Below, piece after piece: positions 1 to 9,503 of a stretch of DNA of 49,319 nt. Both the position numbers and the translations under genes were made by a program. Source of the stretch: Spirochaetales bacterium (GTDB lineage: Bacteria > Spirochaetota > Spirochaetia > SZUA-6 > JAFGRV01); assembly GCA_016937215.1 (NCBI GenBank), contig JAFGWI010000227.1, positions 1-49,319 of the forward strand. The letters are read 5' to 3'. Position 1 is the first letter of the stretch. Each line of letters begins with the position of its first letter. Under the pieces are notes generated by a model. That model was not told the DNA's origin. It ran no database searches and saw nothing but the letters and a program-made list of their open reading frames with translations.

Positions 1-138
1 GAGGCGCGCTTTTTTCGCGCCATGCTGGTCATAAATGCTACGCATTTATTGCTCGCATATGCATCCCAAGGATTTCGAAGCGAAGCGAAGTTATGGAAAG
101 CCTGGCCTGCTGTAATGAAATGAAAGCAGTAAACGCCC
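1..138 (-). repeat. Dispersed intergenic repeat, copy 1 (truncated by window edge)
   Basis: Read on the minus strand this begins GGGCGTTTACTGC near 138, followed by the GGCCAGGCTTTCC core and a GCTTCGCTTCG tract, the order seen in the other copies of the family. Internal hairpins are visible, for example the arms ggcgcg (3-8) and cgcgcc (16-21) and ataaatgc/gcatttat just after. The CCCTAACGC end lies outside the window. It sits upstream of the J-domain gene; the gene it may follow is not visible. Confidence 0.65.
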
Positions 139-258
139 AACGTAACAACCAGCTAAACAAATATCTTTATTTTATACTTTTAAAATTTAAATATGAATCC
201 AAAATGGACGGCTGGTCTTCCATAAAGCCTGCACTTTTGGTTATACTTGGCTCTGATT

Positions 259-1434
259 ATGGCAGTTAATGAGGAATTCAAGGTTAATTTTTATGAGCTA
301 TTGGGCATTGACACTAATGCCGGGCTTGAGGAGATAAAAAAAGCTTACCGTCGCTTGAGCAAGCTCCATCATCCTGATTTAACGGGAGAGGAAATCAGCG
401 AGATTCAACTGCTTCTGAATGAAGCTCGCGATGTGCTCTGCGATGAAGAGGCCCGCTCGCGTCATGATGAATATTGGGCCCAGGTGAACGAACGCTACGA
501 AGAGGGTGAGGAGCTTGATTCCTTTGAGGTCCGGGGCAAGGTTGAGCCGGCCGGGCCTGCTCCGCCCAATTATTCCCGGGTCCAGGAGATTTTGCGTAAA
601 CGCCTTGCCAAAGCCCTGGAAGAGGCTGAGGAAGCCCTTCGAGCCGGATTAAAAGCGCGGAGGGGCGCGACCTACAAACGCCTTTTAAAGGAACAGCGCC
701 AACCCCGTTTTAATGGGTTTCTCTTTCTTGCTTTGACCCTTGGCTGCCTTGTTTCCGGTTTTTTCTTTATGCCCTTTTTTGTTTTGGCCATCGTTCCTTT
801 GGGATTGTTTATTGCTCGAATTCGCGACGCCATGAACTCAGAGGAAATAGCCATTTTCGGCCCTTTTCGAAAACAGCGCTTAAGGGAACAGGCTGGTGTC
901 ATTTCCCGTTCAACCTTGAATCAGGAGCTTCGGCGCTTGGAATCTTATTACGAGAAGCTCGATTTTATCATGAAACTGCTTCGTCGTCAGGAAAGGGTAG
1001 GCCAAGCTGATAAGCTCCTTTTTTCAAAATTGGCCATTTGTTTTTATATGCTCGATTTCCGTCCTGTGAGCTATGAAGCCAAAAAGGCAGTCATGATTTT
1101 CAGGGACCAGGAGCGCCAATACTTTATCCATGGCTTTAGTCTTTATAAAGAGGCAGTGGATGTGGGCTATGTGAAATCCCTGATTCGGTCCATGAAGCGC
1201 CGCGGGATATCCCAGGGCTTTTTGTTTTCCTTGTCTGGTGTTTCCGCCGTGGCCCGCACCTTCGCCCAATTCAATCACCTTCAGGTTTACTGCCGTGAGG
1301 AGATTCTTCACTGGCTGGCTCAGGCCACTCTTTCCAGGCTGCCAGGGCTCGACACTAACATAATCGGCGGTTTGGATGAATTGTGGGCTTTTTTAAAGAA
1401 AATTACCCTTGAGACACCTTCTGAAAAACCATAA
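259..1434 (+). CDS. Membrane-anchored J-domain protein
   Basis: The first about 70 residues form a DnaJ-type J domain with the diagnostic HPD motif at residues 38-40, so the protein should stimulate an Hsp70 (DnaK) partner. There is no G/F region, zinc finger or DnaJ C-terminal domain, so it is a specialised co-chaperone and not DnaJ itself. A charged helical stretch (about 85-145) precedes a strongly hydrophobic segment at about 150-185 that fits one or two membrane helices. The remaining about 200 residues are soluble and not recognised. I take the ATG at 259; an in-frame TTG at 247 would add four residues, and neither has a good Shine-Dalgarno. The FapA-like gene follows 66 bases later on the same strand, so co-transcription is possible. 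The J domain is certain; the client is unknown. Confidence 0.85.
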   Translation: MAVNEEFKVNFYELLGIDTNAGLEEIKKAYRRLSKLHHPDLTGEEISEIQLLLNEARDVLCDEEARSRHDEYWAQVNERYEEGEELDSFEVRGKVEPAGPAPPNYSRVQEILRKRLAKALEEAEEALRAGLKARRGATYKRLLKEQRQPRFNGFLFLALTLGCLVSGFFFMPFFVLAIVPLGLFIARIRDAMNSEEIAIFGPFRKQRLREQAGVISRSTLNQELRRLESYYEKLDFIMKLLRRQERVGQADKLLFSKLAICFYMLDFRPVSYEAKKAVMIFRDQERQYFIHGFSLYKEAVDVGYVKSLIRSMKRRGISQGFLFSLSGVSAVARTFAQFNHLQVYCREEILHWLAQATLSRLPGLDTNIIGGLDELWAFLKKITLETPSEKP

Positions 1435-1500
1435 TCTTTGGTTCTTTTAAATATTCTTCTTCCATTCTGAATTAAAATTAACGATACTATTACTTATACT

Positions 1501-3714
1501 ATGGGAATTTCTGTCACTTTTACCGATGACAAATTGATCGCCGTGATCAAAATCAAACTGGAGAAAAAGCAACAGGTTTCAAAAGATAAGCTTTTGGCCT
1601 ATCTCTCAAAAGAGCGATTTGCCTGCGAATGGTCACAGGGCCAGATCGAAGAGGAAATCACTTTATTTAATGATTCCGATGATCTTGTGTTAAAGCTGCC
1701 TGTTCTCCACGATGAATACAAGAAATTTCAGGACAGAATGAATCTGCTAATATCTCCCGATGAAATGCATGTTTATATCCGGCCAAAGGGTCCTTACCAG
1801 TTTAATTTTGAAATCCAGTTCAAGCATATCCATCGCATGATGAAAATGGCCAAAATTGTGTACGGAACCATTGATGAAAACATAAACAAGGTGGTGAAGG
1901 GCCTGAATGACCGTTCCTTTAAGGAAAAAACATTGATTGCCGAAGGCAAGCCCGAGGTAATGGCAACTGACGGCTCATTTTTGTTGCTGCCAGATTTTAC
2001 CGAGGAACTGGTGATAAATCGGGTCGTTCGTTTTGGGGCCAATAAAAACACACAGAAAATGCAGGCTTTGAAAACCGCTCATCCTGTTTTAAAAGGAACT
2101 GTTTTGCTCAAGCAGTATCCGGCTGTTAAAGGAGTGGAGGGCGTGAGTGTAACGGGAAAAAAAATTTGGGGCGAAAATAATCGCAAGGCAGTCAAGGCTC
2201 TGGTGGTGAATGTCAGTAAAAATGTGATGCAGCAAGCCAAGGATGGTCATGCTGAATATATTTCCCAGGTAAATGGAATAGGATATTTTATTAATAATCA
2301 GATCATTGAAGTGGAAGAGATTTTTGACGGGGGTTTTGAAATCATTATTTCTGAAGACAAGATGTCGGCCGAAGCTGTTCTTCATCCCCCCAAAGGCGGA
2401 AATCCGATTTCTCAAACTAAAATCTTTGAAGAAATCGGTAAAAAGGGAATTGTACATAATCTTTTAGCCACTGATCTGAAAAAAGCCCTGGAAGAAGCTA
2501 ATCAGGATGATGGAGGAAAACCGCGGAAGGTCCTTATTGCCCAAGGGACCCCTCCGGTCAATGGGCTCGATGGCCAGATTCGCTGGAACATCCATCTGGA
2601 TTTATTTTATAAGCCCGCCATACAGCAGGATGGCTCGGTGGATTACAGGGGCGGCAACCGCTATCCCTTTGTGCGTAAAGGCGACCTTGCCGGTGTGTGG
2701 TATATGGCAACCAAGGGCCGCAAAAAAGGAAGCAATGTGCTTGGGCAACCAGTGGATCCCCAGGATGGTGAGGATATTTCCCTGAAGCTGGGAAATCTTT
2801 TTGAATTTGTTGATGAAGAAATGGATAACAGACCCATAAAAACCATGACCTCCAAGGTATCCGGTCTGCTCCGTGTGAAGGGCAATGATATTTCTGTGGA
2901 ACCTGTTTTTGAAGCAGACAAGATCGATTATTCAACAGGAAACATCGATTTTGACGGCATTGTGATTGTGAAAGAACAAATTTCAGATGGTTTTCATGTG
3001 AAAGCCACAGGCGATATTCATATAAACGGCAATGTGGGCGCCTGTACCCTGGAAAGCGAATCGGATATTCATATCAAAGGCGGAATTAACGGCAAAAACA
3101 AATGCCGCATTATATCGCGGCAGAATGTGTTTGCCAAATTTGTGGAAAACGCTTCGATTTCCGCGCGCAAGGGGGTTTATATCACCAACCATAGCGTGCT
3201 CTCGGAATTAAAAGGCGGTGAGGAGGTACAGGTCGGCATCAAGCGGGTGAAAGGGCGCGTTCTCGGAGGAAAGCTCTCTGCCAAAAAAGCCCTTAGGGTC
3301 GATTTAGTGGGAAGCGAGAAATCGACTTCCGAGGCTCTGCTTTGGGCAGGAGTGGACAAGGAAGTCTATGATCAGCACGAGCAAACGAAAAAATCCCTTG
3401 AGCAATTGAAAATTGACATCACCAAGACCCAAAAGCGAATCAACGAAGAAGCGGAGCCGGGGTTAAAACAAGGGCTTGAAGCCAGCCTGAAACAGCAGCT
3501 CGAAAACATGAACCAGCTTCAAGAAGATCTGGAAGCCCTGAAAAACGCCATGTTTGATGAAAGCGGCGTCATTGAAATCCGGGAAAAAGCCAAAGCCTAT
3601 ACCCAACTGATTATTGCCGATAAAAGCTATGACCTGCGAGTGGCAGCGGAAAAAACCTGTTTCAAGCTGGCAAAAGACTTGATTGTAAAAGAGCCCTTTG
3701 CCAAAAAACGGTAA
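1501..3714 (+). CDS. fapA: FapA-like DUF342 protein
   Basis: The 737-residue product matches the FapA/DUF342 family: an N-terminal alpha/beta region, a central glycine-rich beta-helix region (about 390-600, with repeats such as GDIHINGNV and SDIHIKGGI) and a C-terminal coiled coil (about 625-690). Members are cytosolic and several are linked to flagellar assembly or polar targeting, hence the name; in many bacteria the role is unknown. No signal peptide or membrane segment is seen. It follows the J-domain gene by 66 bases. A copy of the intergenic repeat starts 128 bases after the stop and may form the 3' end of the transcript. The family call is firm, but the symbol is given by family only and a flagellar role in this organism is inferred. 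Confidence 0.8.
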   Translation: MGISVTFTDDKLIAVIKIKLEKKQQVSKDKLLAYLSKERFACEWSQGQIEEEITLFNDSDDLVLKLPVLHDEYKKFQDRMNLLISPDEMHVYIRPKGPYQFNFEIQFKHIHRMMKMAKIVYGTIDENINKVVKGLNDRSFKEKTLIAEGKPEVMATDGSFLLLPDFTEELVINRVVRFGANKNTQKMQALKTAHPVLKGTVLLKQYPAVKGVEGVSVTGKKIWGENNRKAVKALVVNVSKNVMQQAKDGHAEYISQVNGIGYFINNQIIEVEEIFDGGFEIIISEDKMSAEAVLHPPKGGNPISQTKIFEEIGKKGIVHNLLATDLKKALEEANQDDGGKPRKVLIAQGTPPVNGLDGQIRWNIHLDLFYKPAIQQDGSVDYRGGNRYPFVRKGDLAGVWYMATKGRKKGSNVLGQPVDPQDGEDISLKLGNLFEFVDEEMDNRPIKTMTSKVSGLLRVKGNDISVEPVFEADKIDYSTGNIDFDGIVIVKEQISDGFHVKATGDIHINGNVGACTLESESDIHIKGGINGKNKCRIISRQNVFAKFVENASISARKGVYITNHSVLSELKGGEEVQVGIKRVKGRVLGGKLSAKKALRVDLVGSEKSTSEALLWAGVDKEVYDQHEQTKKSLEQLKIDITKTQKRINEEAEPGLKQGLEASLKQQLENMNQLQEDLEALKNAMFDESGVIEIREKAKAYTQLIIADKSYDLRVAAEKTCFKLAKDLIVKEPFAKKR

Positions 3715-3842
3715 CAGGGGCTTCAAATCCCTTGAACGTCATTTCATTATTGAAAATTTTTAGACTCTTCTATATTATATTTAAGGTTTGAAGGGTAGCA
3801 GAATGTTGAAATGAATTTGTTTCAGCTTCTTTTGAATAGTCA

Positions 3843-4015
3843 GGGTGTTCCCCGGCCTGTTTCATTCAGAGCCAGGGCTCTTGTATAAAACAGGCCGGGT
3901 CGGGCTTTGCCGCCCCTCCGCTGTCGCTTCGACCCCCTTTTCCGCTAAAAAGCGCGGAAAAGGGGTTTTTCCAGGTTTTTTGAAAAAAACCTGGAAAGGG
4001 CTCTAATCCCTAACA
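3843..4015 (+). repeat. Dispersed intergenic repeat, copy 2
   Basis: Starts gggtgttcccc and ends aatccctaac. It contains three hairpins in series: cggcctgttt/aaacaggccg, ccccttttccgc/gcggaaaagggg and ccaggtttttt/aaaaaacctgg. It lies 128 bases after the fapA-like stop, in the same orientation as that gene, and could serve as a transcript end. Confidence 0.75.
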
Positions 4016-4196
4016 CTGAAAACCACAGCAGCCATTTTGCATTTGAAGGTTTTTGAAATAGATTATGGGGGGGGCTGATAAAAAACACAGTGGAATCCTT
4101 CAAACGCAAAATAGCTGCTTCCATTCTTTTGAGTGCAAGTTTCATTATTGAAATTAACACTTTGAAGCGGAATGACTGAAATAATATAAGGCCAAC

Positions 4197-4928
4197 ATGA
4201 AAAAAACACTTGCACCTGTAACAAAAACACGGATTTTTGCCACTCCCGCTTTGATAGGCAACAGTAATCATTCATTTGAAGATTTGCTTGGCTTTTTATT
4301 ACCCCAAAGAAAAGCACGCGTTCTTTCCTTTCATCATCGCGATGACCGTTTGCGCGCATTGTGGGGCGAATTGCTTAGTCGCTCGATTATCCGCGAGCAT
4401 CTGGGTGAAGCCTTTCAGAACCGGCAATACGGAGTGAATGAGTGCGGAAAACCCTATCTGGAATCGCGAGAAGACTTCCATTTTAACGTGACCCATTGCG
4501 GTGAGTGGGTTTTCCTGATTGTGTCGCCCTTTAGCTGCGGGATTGACTGTGAAAAACTGAAGCCCATCAACCTGAAAATGGGGCGCCGTTATTTCACACC
4601 CGAAGAAGCGGACTATATTGAATCACTACCCAAAGATCAACAGTCATTGGCTTTTTTCAGGATCTGGACCCTGAAAGAAAGCTACTTGAAAATGCTGGGA
4701 ATCGGTCTCACCAGGGGCATGAAGTTTTTTTCAATCATTCCAGACCAAAGTATTGGTTTTGATGGCAAGGCATTGGAACAAGAACCCTTTATTTACACTA
4801 TACAATGGCAGGGAAATTATGTGCTGAGCGCAATGGCTGCCAAAGCAAAAAAAATCCTGGCACCAATAATCCGGAGCCAGGACGAGGTGCTCTCTGTTTT
4901 AAGCAAAACCAATGGAGCCGATAAGTGA
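4197..4928 (+). CDS. Sfp/AcpT-type 4'-phosphopantetheinyl transferase
   Basis: The enzyme moves the phosphopantetheine arm of CoA onto a serine of carrier proteins. The two family motifs are present: GIDCE (residues 115-119, Mg-binding D117 and E119) and WTLKESYLK (157-165, with E161 and K165). At 243 residues it has the two-subdomain Sfp length and not the short AcpS length. The ATG at 4197 has an AAGG at a suitable distance. No polyketide, peptide synthetase or acyl carrier protein gene lies in the window, so its target is unknown; fatty-acid ACP is the default guess. It stands alone between two repeat-containing or empty intergenic stretches. Confidence 0.88.
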   Translation: MKKTLAPVTKTRIFATPALIGNSNHSFEDLLGFLLPQRKARVLSFHHRDDRLRALWGELLSRSIIREHLGEAFQNRQYGVNECGKPYLESREDFHFNVTHCGEWVFLIVSPFSCGIDCEKLKPINLKMGRRYFTPEEADYIESLPKDQQSLAFFRIWTLKESYLKMLGIGLTRGMKFFSIIPDQSIGFDGKALEQEPFIYTIQWQGNYVLSAMAAKAKKILAPIIRSQDEVLSVLSKTNGADK

Positions 4929-5344
4929 GCATCCGGGCCATTGATCGGGAACCACCAAGAGGGCCGTGTCTTGCTGGGCCCATCAAGAAGATGCCCCGGA
5001 AGTGATTCATTTGTCGAATATCAACTGCTCTTTATTGATAATATTGCTCAGACAAAAGGGTGGGTATGGTGTGCCCTAAAAGCAGATAAACAACATTCTT
5101 CACCAGGCAGCCATAATTTGTGTTTAACTTGTCTAAACTCTTTATGAACCTGCTAGGCGAGTTGAAATAATCGAATCATGGTGAAGCAACAATTTCTACA
5201 GCCTAAAGGCCCGGTCAGATAAGACCCCGGGCTTATGTGGCATCCTCCGATACAGTTTACACATGGCAAATAAGAAAATATTGTCTAAAGCTAAATAAGC
5301 ATTTTTATAGATAGCTTTATGGAAAGTTTTTGGAGCCGGTTATT
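4929..5344. other. Intergenic stretch with no supported gene
   Basis: About 420 bases between the convergent transferase gene and the GH45 gene. A 68-codon open frame here lacks a ribosome site and any recognisable protein feature. Scattered short GC-rich inverted repeats (for example around 5210-5240) are visible but do not match the dispersed repeat family. Confidence 0.5.
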
Positions 5345-5377
5345 TAAAAAAAGCTGGCTTTTGGTTTGAAAGCCAGC
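5345..5377 (-). terminator. Intrinsic terminator of the GH45 gene
   Basis: Perfect 9-bp stem (gctggcttt, 5353-5361, with aaagccagc, 5369-5377) and 7-nt loop. On the minus strand it is followed by a run of seven T, as expected for termination of the GH45 transcript about 60 bases after its stop. Confidence 0.8.
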
Positions 5378-5435
5378 CTGGTTTATTGATGCATTGATGG
5401 TTTCTCAATTTGTGTTGAGAGTCAGTTTTTGTTTT

Positions 5436-6725
5436 TTATGGCCTCTTCATGCCCGATTTGTCTGTTATTTCCTGTGGACAAGGCACTTCTTTTCGAATAA
5501 TTCTGGGGTTATCGGCTGCCTGGTACCAGTCAATAAACCAATCGAGCCCCTCAGCCATCTGGGTCAAGCCCCTGCTTCGAAACAGGGAATTGTTTCTTTC
5601 CCTGAGGCATTTTTTAAGGGCCTCAAGGTCCTGATAACCGTGTTCATTCTGGCAGGCTGATAACAAGCCGCCGTATTGAACACCCAGTTCATCCGCGGGT
5701 ATGCCCCATTGGGTTGAACAGGCATTATAAAGGCCGACCCCGCCGCCGGGAACCAGAATATCAACCTGGCCGTTGGCAACATCATAACCAATATTAATGG
5801 CCTGGATTATCATTTTCTTTCCCTGAATGGCTTCAGCGCCTGGGCTCCAGGCATAATAACCTTCACCGGTAAATTCCAGTTCAAAGCATCTGCCGCAGAT
5901 ATCTCCGCTGCTTGTCGCTCCCCAGCCGTAGGAAAGGTTTTCGTTAACAGCCCAGGGAACCATTTTGTAGCATTGAAAAGCAGGACCATTGGCACCGCAT
6001 GCGCTGTTCAGAATGGGATCGGACTGCTCGGTAACGCCATCCTTGGCGCAGGTTTGTAAAGGGGGCATCACGTCGGGAAGATTGTTTGGCCAGCTGCAGT
6101 GTGGTTTGCAGCAGTCCCAGTAGCGGGTGGCGTATCCATTCGCTCCTGGGATAGGTGTTATGGGGTGCGGGACTGTATTGGGGTCGCATGTGCCGATTAG
6201 TTTCCAGGCGAATTCAGCTCCTGAAAAGTCTTCGGGATTTTCGTTCACAGTATACCACTTTTGTTCATATAAAATGCCTTTGTAAATAACACGACCTCCT
6301 GATCCTGAGTAGGTTGTGTTGGCAGACCAGGTGGAATATCGGGAGCAGTCAACACTGCCTGGCTCCACTGTTTGTTCCGGGGGATCAGTTTCTTCCGGCA
6401 GGTTGGTGGGAGTAGATGAGCCTATTGGTGTGGGTGTAAGATTACAGCCGGATAAAGTATCAAGTATGCCGACATAGTACTGGGCAACAAGAAGAGTGTC
6501 CACAATATTAATGGCCCCGTCTCCACTGACATCGGCGACCGAAGCGTCAAAAACAGACAGATTCAGGCCCACATAGTACTGGGCAATAAGAAGCGCGTCA
6601 ACAATATCCACGACATTGCTTGAATTGACATCTCCGCATTCCTGGGAGAAAATCTGTCCAGTGCAGAAAACAAGACAGATAAGGATCAAAGCTATTTGTT
6701 TGATTTTAAAATTACCAGATTTCAT
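5436..6725 (-). CDS. GH45 endoglucanase with N-terminal dockerin and CBM5/12-like module
   Basis: Secreted endo-beta-1,4-glucanase. Order: signal peptide (1-28), dockerin with two F-hand repeats (about 30-95), Thr/Pro-rich linker, a CBM5/12-like chitin/cellulose-binding module (about 129-180, Trp/Tyr-rich, YSTWSANTTYSG), then GH45 (about 193-429). The GH45 signature ATRYWDCCKPHCSW is intact with catalytic Asp204, and the second catalytic Asp322 lies in VDILVPGGGVG; the cysteine-rich pattern of the family is kept. The start is set by the signal peptide and a GAGGG ribosome site. This is the only hydrolase in the window with its dockerin at the N terminus. GH45 is mainly known from fungi and animals, with few bacterial members such as Fibrobacter, so transfer is plausible. 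It has its own terminator. Confidence 0.9.
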   Translation of the reverse strand: MKSGNFKIKQIALILICLVFCTGQIFSQECGDVNSSNVVDIVDALLIAQYYVGLNLSVFDASVADVSGDGAINIVDTLLVAQYYVGILDTLSGCNLTPTPIGSSTPTNLPEETDPPEQTVEPGSVDCSRYSTWSANTTYSGSGGRVIYKGILYEQKWYTVNENPEDFSGAEFAWKLIGTCDPNTVPHPITPIPGANGYATRYWDCCKPHCSWPNNLPDVMPPLQTCAKDGVTEQSDPILNSACGANGPAFQCYKMVPWAVNENLSYGWGATSSGDICGRCFELEFTGEGYYAWSPGAEAIQGKKMIIQAINIGYDVANGQVDILVPGGGVGLYNACSTQWGIPADELGVQYGGLLSACQNEHGYQDLEALKKCLRERNNSLFRSRGLTQMAEGLDWFIDWYQAADNPRIIRKEVPCPQEITDKSGMKRP

Positions 6726-7272
6726 TTGATTTACCCTCTTTTTGTTTTTTATTTGATCAGCTAAAAATAATAGCTGGATTTTACCACCTCAGGGGTCAGA
6801 GCTGTGCCAGAGCCCAGCCCGTGCCCTTTCAGGGCTGGGGCCAAGCTCCAGAAACCAATCAGCTAAACAAAGTCCCTAGTCCTAATGCTTTTGTTCGTAT
6901 TTTTCCTGACCCATAGCCAGAAAAGGGATTCCCTTATCCAGAATATTTTTGTGTATTAATTATCATAACCCAAATTACTCAAAAAAACAAGATCCATAAT
7001 TGCCTTTGTTGTTTCAGGGAAAAGCGATGACTGTGAATATTCCTGGAATCGGGTTGAAGAATCTTTATCAGGCAATGCGCTATAGGTTTGATTAAAGCAG
7101 ATACAGATTTTTGATCCCACATTCCGCAGTGAATTTAGGTAATTTCTTATATTATTTAGAGTTAAGAATTTGCGATTTGCAAAATCGCCGTTTCTATTTC
7201 TCTATAATATAAGAAATTACTATTTTAGTGCGGAAAGTGGGTTTGATCGTTAATCCCGGATAATATGATTCA
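6726..7272. other. Intergenic region upstream of the GH45 gene
   Basis: About 550 bases without a credible gene. It holds a GC-rich inverted repeat near 6804-6834 (cagccc/gggctg arms) and the long palindromic element at 7113-7248 listed separately. The GH45 promoter should lie here, but no convincing -35/-10 pair was found. Confidence 0.5.
7113..7248. repeat. Long palindromic MITE-like element
   Basis: A perfect 17-bp stem (gtaatttcttatattat at 7139-7155 with its complement at 7204-7220) is extended outward by imperfect arms. The left arm contains cccacattccgca and the right arm, read in reverse complement, cccactttccgca; both are bounded by gatc near 7113 and 7248. No coding frame lies inside. 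The form fits a miniature inverted-repeat element derived from an insertion sequence; only one copy is in the window. Confidence 0.6.
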
Positions 7273-7310
7273 GAAAAAAAAGCCATAGATAGCTGAGAAC
7301 TATCTATGGC
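7273..7310 (-). terminator. Intrinsic terminator of the first GH43 gene
   Basis: Perfect 11-bp stem (gccatagatag, 7282-7292, with ctatctatggc, 7300-7310), 7-nt loop, then a T-rich run on the minus strand (complement of 7273-7281). Lies about 40 bases after the GH43 stop. Confidence 0.88.
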
Positions 7311-7352
7311 TGAATGATTCAAAATTGGGGTATTCTATTTGCTAAGCTTATA

Positions 7353-9503
7353 TCAACAAAAAGCCTCAATCAACTTAACATAGTACTGTGCCGTGAGTAA
7401 GGCGTCAACAATATTTACAATGCTGTCGCAATTAACATCGCCATTGGCTTCGATAAAAGTACCGCTAATGGGCATGGATACATAGTACTGAGCCATTAAT
7501 AAGGCATCAACGATATTGACTATTTGGTCATCGTTGACGTCGCCCAGGTTTTTTGTTTGTTGATTATTTGCCAGATCCGCGATTTCGGAGTCACTGAGAG
7601 CGCGGTTGTATATTCTGAAGTCATCAACAGAACCTTCCATATAGGGGTCATTAGGCCATTGAGAGCGGCCGATGTAATTATTGGCTGTATTGCCCATATC
7701 CGCGGGGTTCAGGGTCATGGCTGTGTTGCTGCCTGCTTCCTCGCCATTAATATACATGATCGCCACATTAGCCTGTTTGGTTATGGCTATGTGGGCTAAT
7801 GTGTTTGCCTTAAGGGCGATTGAGCTGTTTATTCCCTGTTCACCTGAATTTCCGGTTAGCGTAATGGCGAAATAGGGTAGATCGGTCTCACCCGAGGCCA
7901 TGGTCAGCATCATGAAAATCTCGGTGCTGCTGCCGAAATCGAATATACGCGTCCAACTGCTAATGCTGTTTATATTAACCTTGCAGGCGATTGTAAAATC
8001 ATAGAGATCACTGGTGATTCCCGCGGGTAAAGAAGTATACTCGTCACTGCCGTTGAAACTATAGGGGCCGCCGTTCCACACAGGATCCTGTTGCGCTGCG
8101 GGTGTAACAACAGGTGTTGGTTCCGGGGTGGGTGTGTAATTTTCTGATCCTGTAAACCTCCACCAGTTCAAATTAAATAAAAAATCAGACCCGCCGGTGA
8201 AACAGAGGAAAAGGTCCTTGAGTCCGCTGGCGCCGCTCACTGTGGTGCTCACGGTGGTCCAGTTCTGCCATCCTCCGGTTCCGCTAACAGTACATGTTCC
8301 GATAAGGGTTCCGGTTTGGCTGCCCAGGCGAAGTTCGATTTTTCCTCCGCTGGTGTTTGAAGCGACCCTGGCTTCGAAGCCGCTTGCGCCTGAATCAAAA
8401 TCCACACCTTTGATTTTTATCCAGTCGCCATTTTCAATGTTGGCGACATTCATTCCACCCTCATCGCATTTTTCGGTTTCGATACCCGATTCCAGGCAAA
8501 TGGTTTCTGCTTCCACTGTTTCGTAAGGATTAAGGTTTTCTATTTGCGGGGGCCCGCTACTCGTCATGTTGATTGTCGGAATGGTTCCGTCGCTGCGATA
8601 GGTGAATTCCTCAACGCATACGGAGCGGTGAAATCCGCCGCCGCCTGGTAACGCGGCATTGTGATAGAATAAATAGGACCTGTTTTTATAGTGCGCGACC
8701 CCAGGATGATTGGTAAAGGAACCGCCCTGGGTTGGCATTATTTTACCTCGGTAAGTCCAGGGGCCAGTGGGCCCGTTGCTTGTTGAATAGCCTATGTGTT
8801 CGGAAATCGGCCCTCCGGCAAAAATCATATAATAGAGATTATTTCGCTTGTAAAACCAGGGGCCTTCTTCGTAGGTGGTTGACCTTTCAGCGTCACCGGT
8901 TCTGGTTCCAAAGCTGGCTGTTGTAAGGGGGATTTGTTGAATACCGCCTGAATAGGAAATCATATCATTATTCAGTTTCACATACCAAAGGTTGGGATTC
9001 CCCCAGTAAAGATAGGCCTGGCCATCATCATCAATAAACACGGTCGGATCGATGTATCCGAATGCGGCCATCAAAGGACGTCCGATTGCATCTTTGAAGG
9101 GACCAGTCGGGCTGTCAGAAACAGCCACACCAATGGCATTCCCTCCGTTTTTCTGATTAATGGGAACATAAAGATAAAACTTCCCGTTTCTGGGAACGCA
9201 TTGAGCTGCCCAGGCGCTTCCACTGGCCCAGCTGAAATCAGTATAAGCAAGAGGCGAACCATGATCAACCCAGTTGGCCATATCGCTTGTTGAATAAACA
9301 CGCCAATCGTTCATGGTGAAAAAATTGTTGATGATCTGATCTTCATCGTGGGTCGTGTAAACATATAGTTTGTCATCATATACCATTGGCGCTGGGTCGG
9401 CTGTGTACAGGGTTTGCACAATGGGATTTTCCGCGAAGCTATTGACGCTGATAAAAAACAGCATCAAGGCTCCCGTTTGTAAGAATTTTGGTTTCCTTCG
9501 CAT
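7353..9503 (-). CDS. GH43 enzyme with CBM6, LamG and dockerin (paralogue 1)
   Basis: Secreted arabinan/xylan-acting enzyme (arabinofuranosidase or xylosidase class; substrate cannot be fixed by eye). Order: signal peptide (1-25), five-bladed GH43 domain (about 27-320), CBM6 (about 327-455), linker, LamG/concanavalin-like module (about 472-650), dockerin (about 655-716). The GH43 triad is visible: Asp36 in TADPAPM, Asp152 in YIDPTVF and Glu213 in YEEGPW. CBM6 modules commonly bind xylan chains. Ribosome site AAGGAG upstream of the ATG. It is strongly similar over its whole length to the enzyme at 22000-24120, so the two arose by duplication. Single-gene transcript with its own terminator. Confidence 0.9.
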   Translation of the reverse strand: MRRKPKFLQTGALMLFFISVNSFAENPIVQTLYTADPAPMVYDDKLYVYTTHDEDQIINNFFTMNDWRVYSTSDMANWVDHGSPLAYTDFSWASGSAWAAQCVPRNGKFYLYVPINQKNGGNAIGVAVSDSPTGPFKDAIGRPLMAAFGYIDPTVFIDDDGQAYLYWGNPNLWYVKLNNDMISYSGGIQQIPLTTASFGTRTGDAERSTTYEEGPWFYKRNNLYYMIFAGGPISEHIGYSTSNGPTGPWTYRGKIMPTQGGSFTNHPGVAHYKNRSYLFYHNAALPGGGGFHRSVCVEEFTYRSDGTIPTINMTSSGPPQIENLNPYETVEAETICLESGIETEKCDEGGMNVANIENGDWIKIKGVDFDSGASGFEARVASNTSGGKIELRLGSQTGTLIGTCTVSGTGGWQNWTTVSTTVSGASGLKDLFLCFTGGSDFLFNLNWWRFTGSENYTPTPEPTPVVTPAAQQDPVWNGGPYSFNGSDEYTSLPAGITSDLYDFTIACKVNINSISSWTRIFDFGSSTEIFMMLTMASGETDLPYFAITLTGNSGEQGINSSIALKANTLAHIAITKQANVAIMYINGEEAGSNTAMTLNPADMGNTANNYIGRSQWPNDPYMEGSVDDFRIYNRALSDSEIADLANNQQTKNLGDVNDDQIVNIVDALLMAQYYVSMPISGTFIEANGDVNCDSIVNIVDALLTAQYYVKLIEAFC

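Noticed and set aside
247-258. TTG start for the J-domain gene
   Set aside because: Adds only four residues before an ATG, and neither has a ribosome site; the ATG is the simpler choice.
2089-2935. Antisense open frames inside the FapA-like gene
   Set aside because: Shadow frames of a strongly coding + strand gene; no independent signals.
4941-5147. 68-codon open frame on +, including a stretch faintly like a dockerin helix (LLFIDNIAQ)
   Set aside because: The resemblance is short and the residue order does not fit the dockerin helix; no ribosome site.
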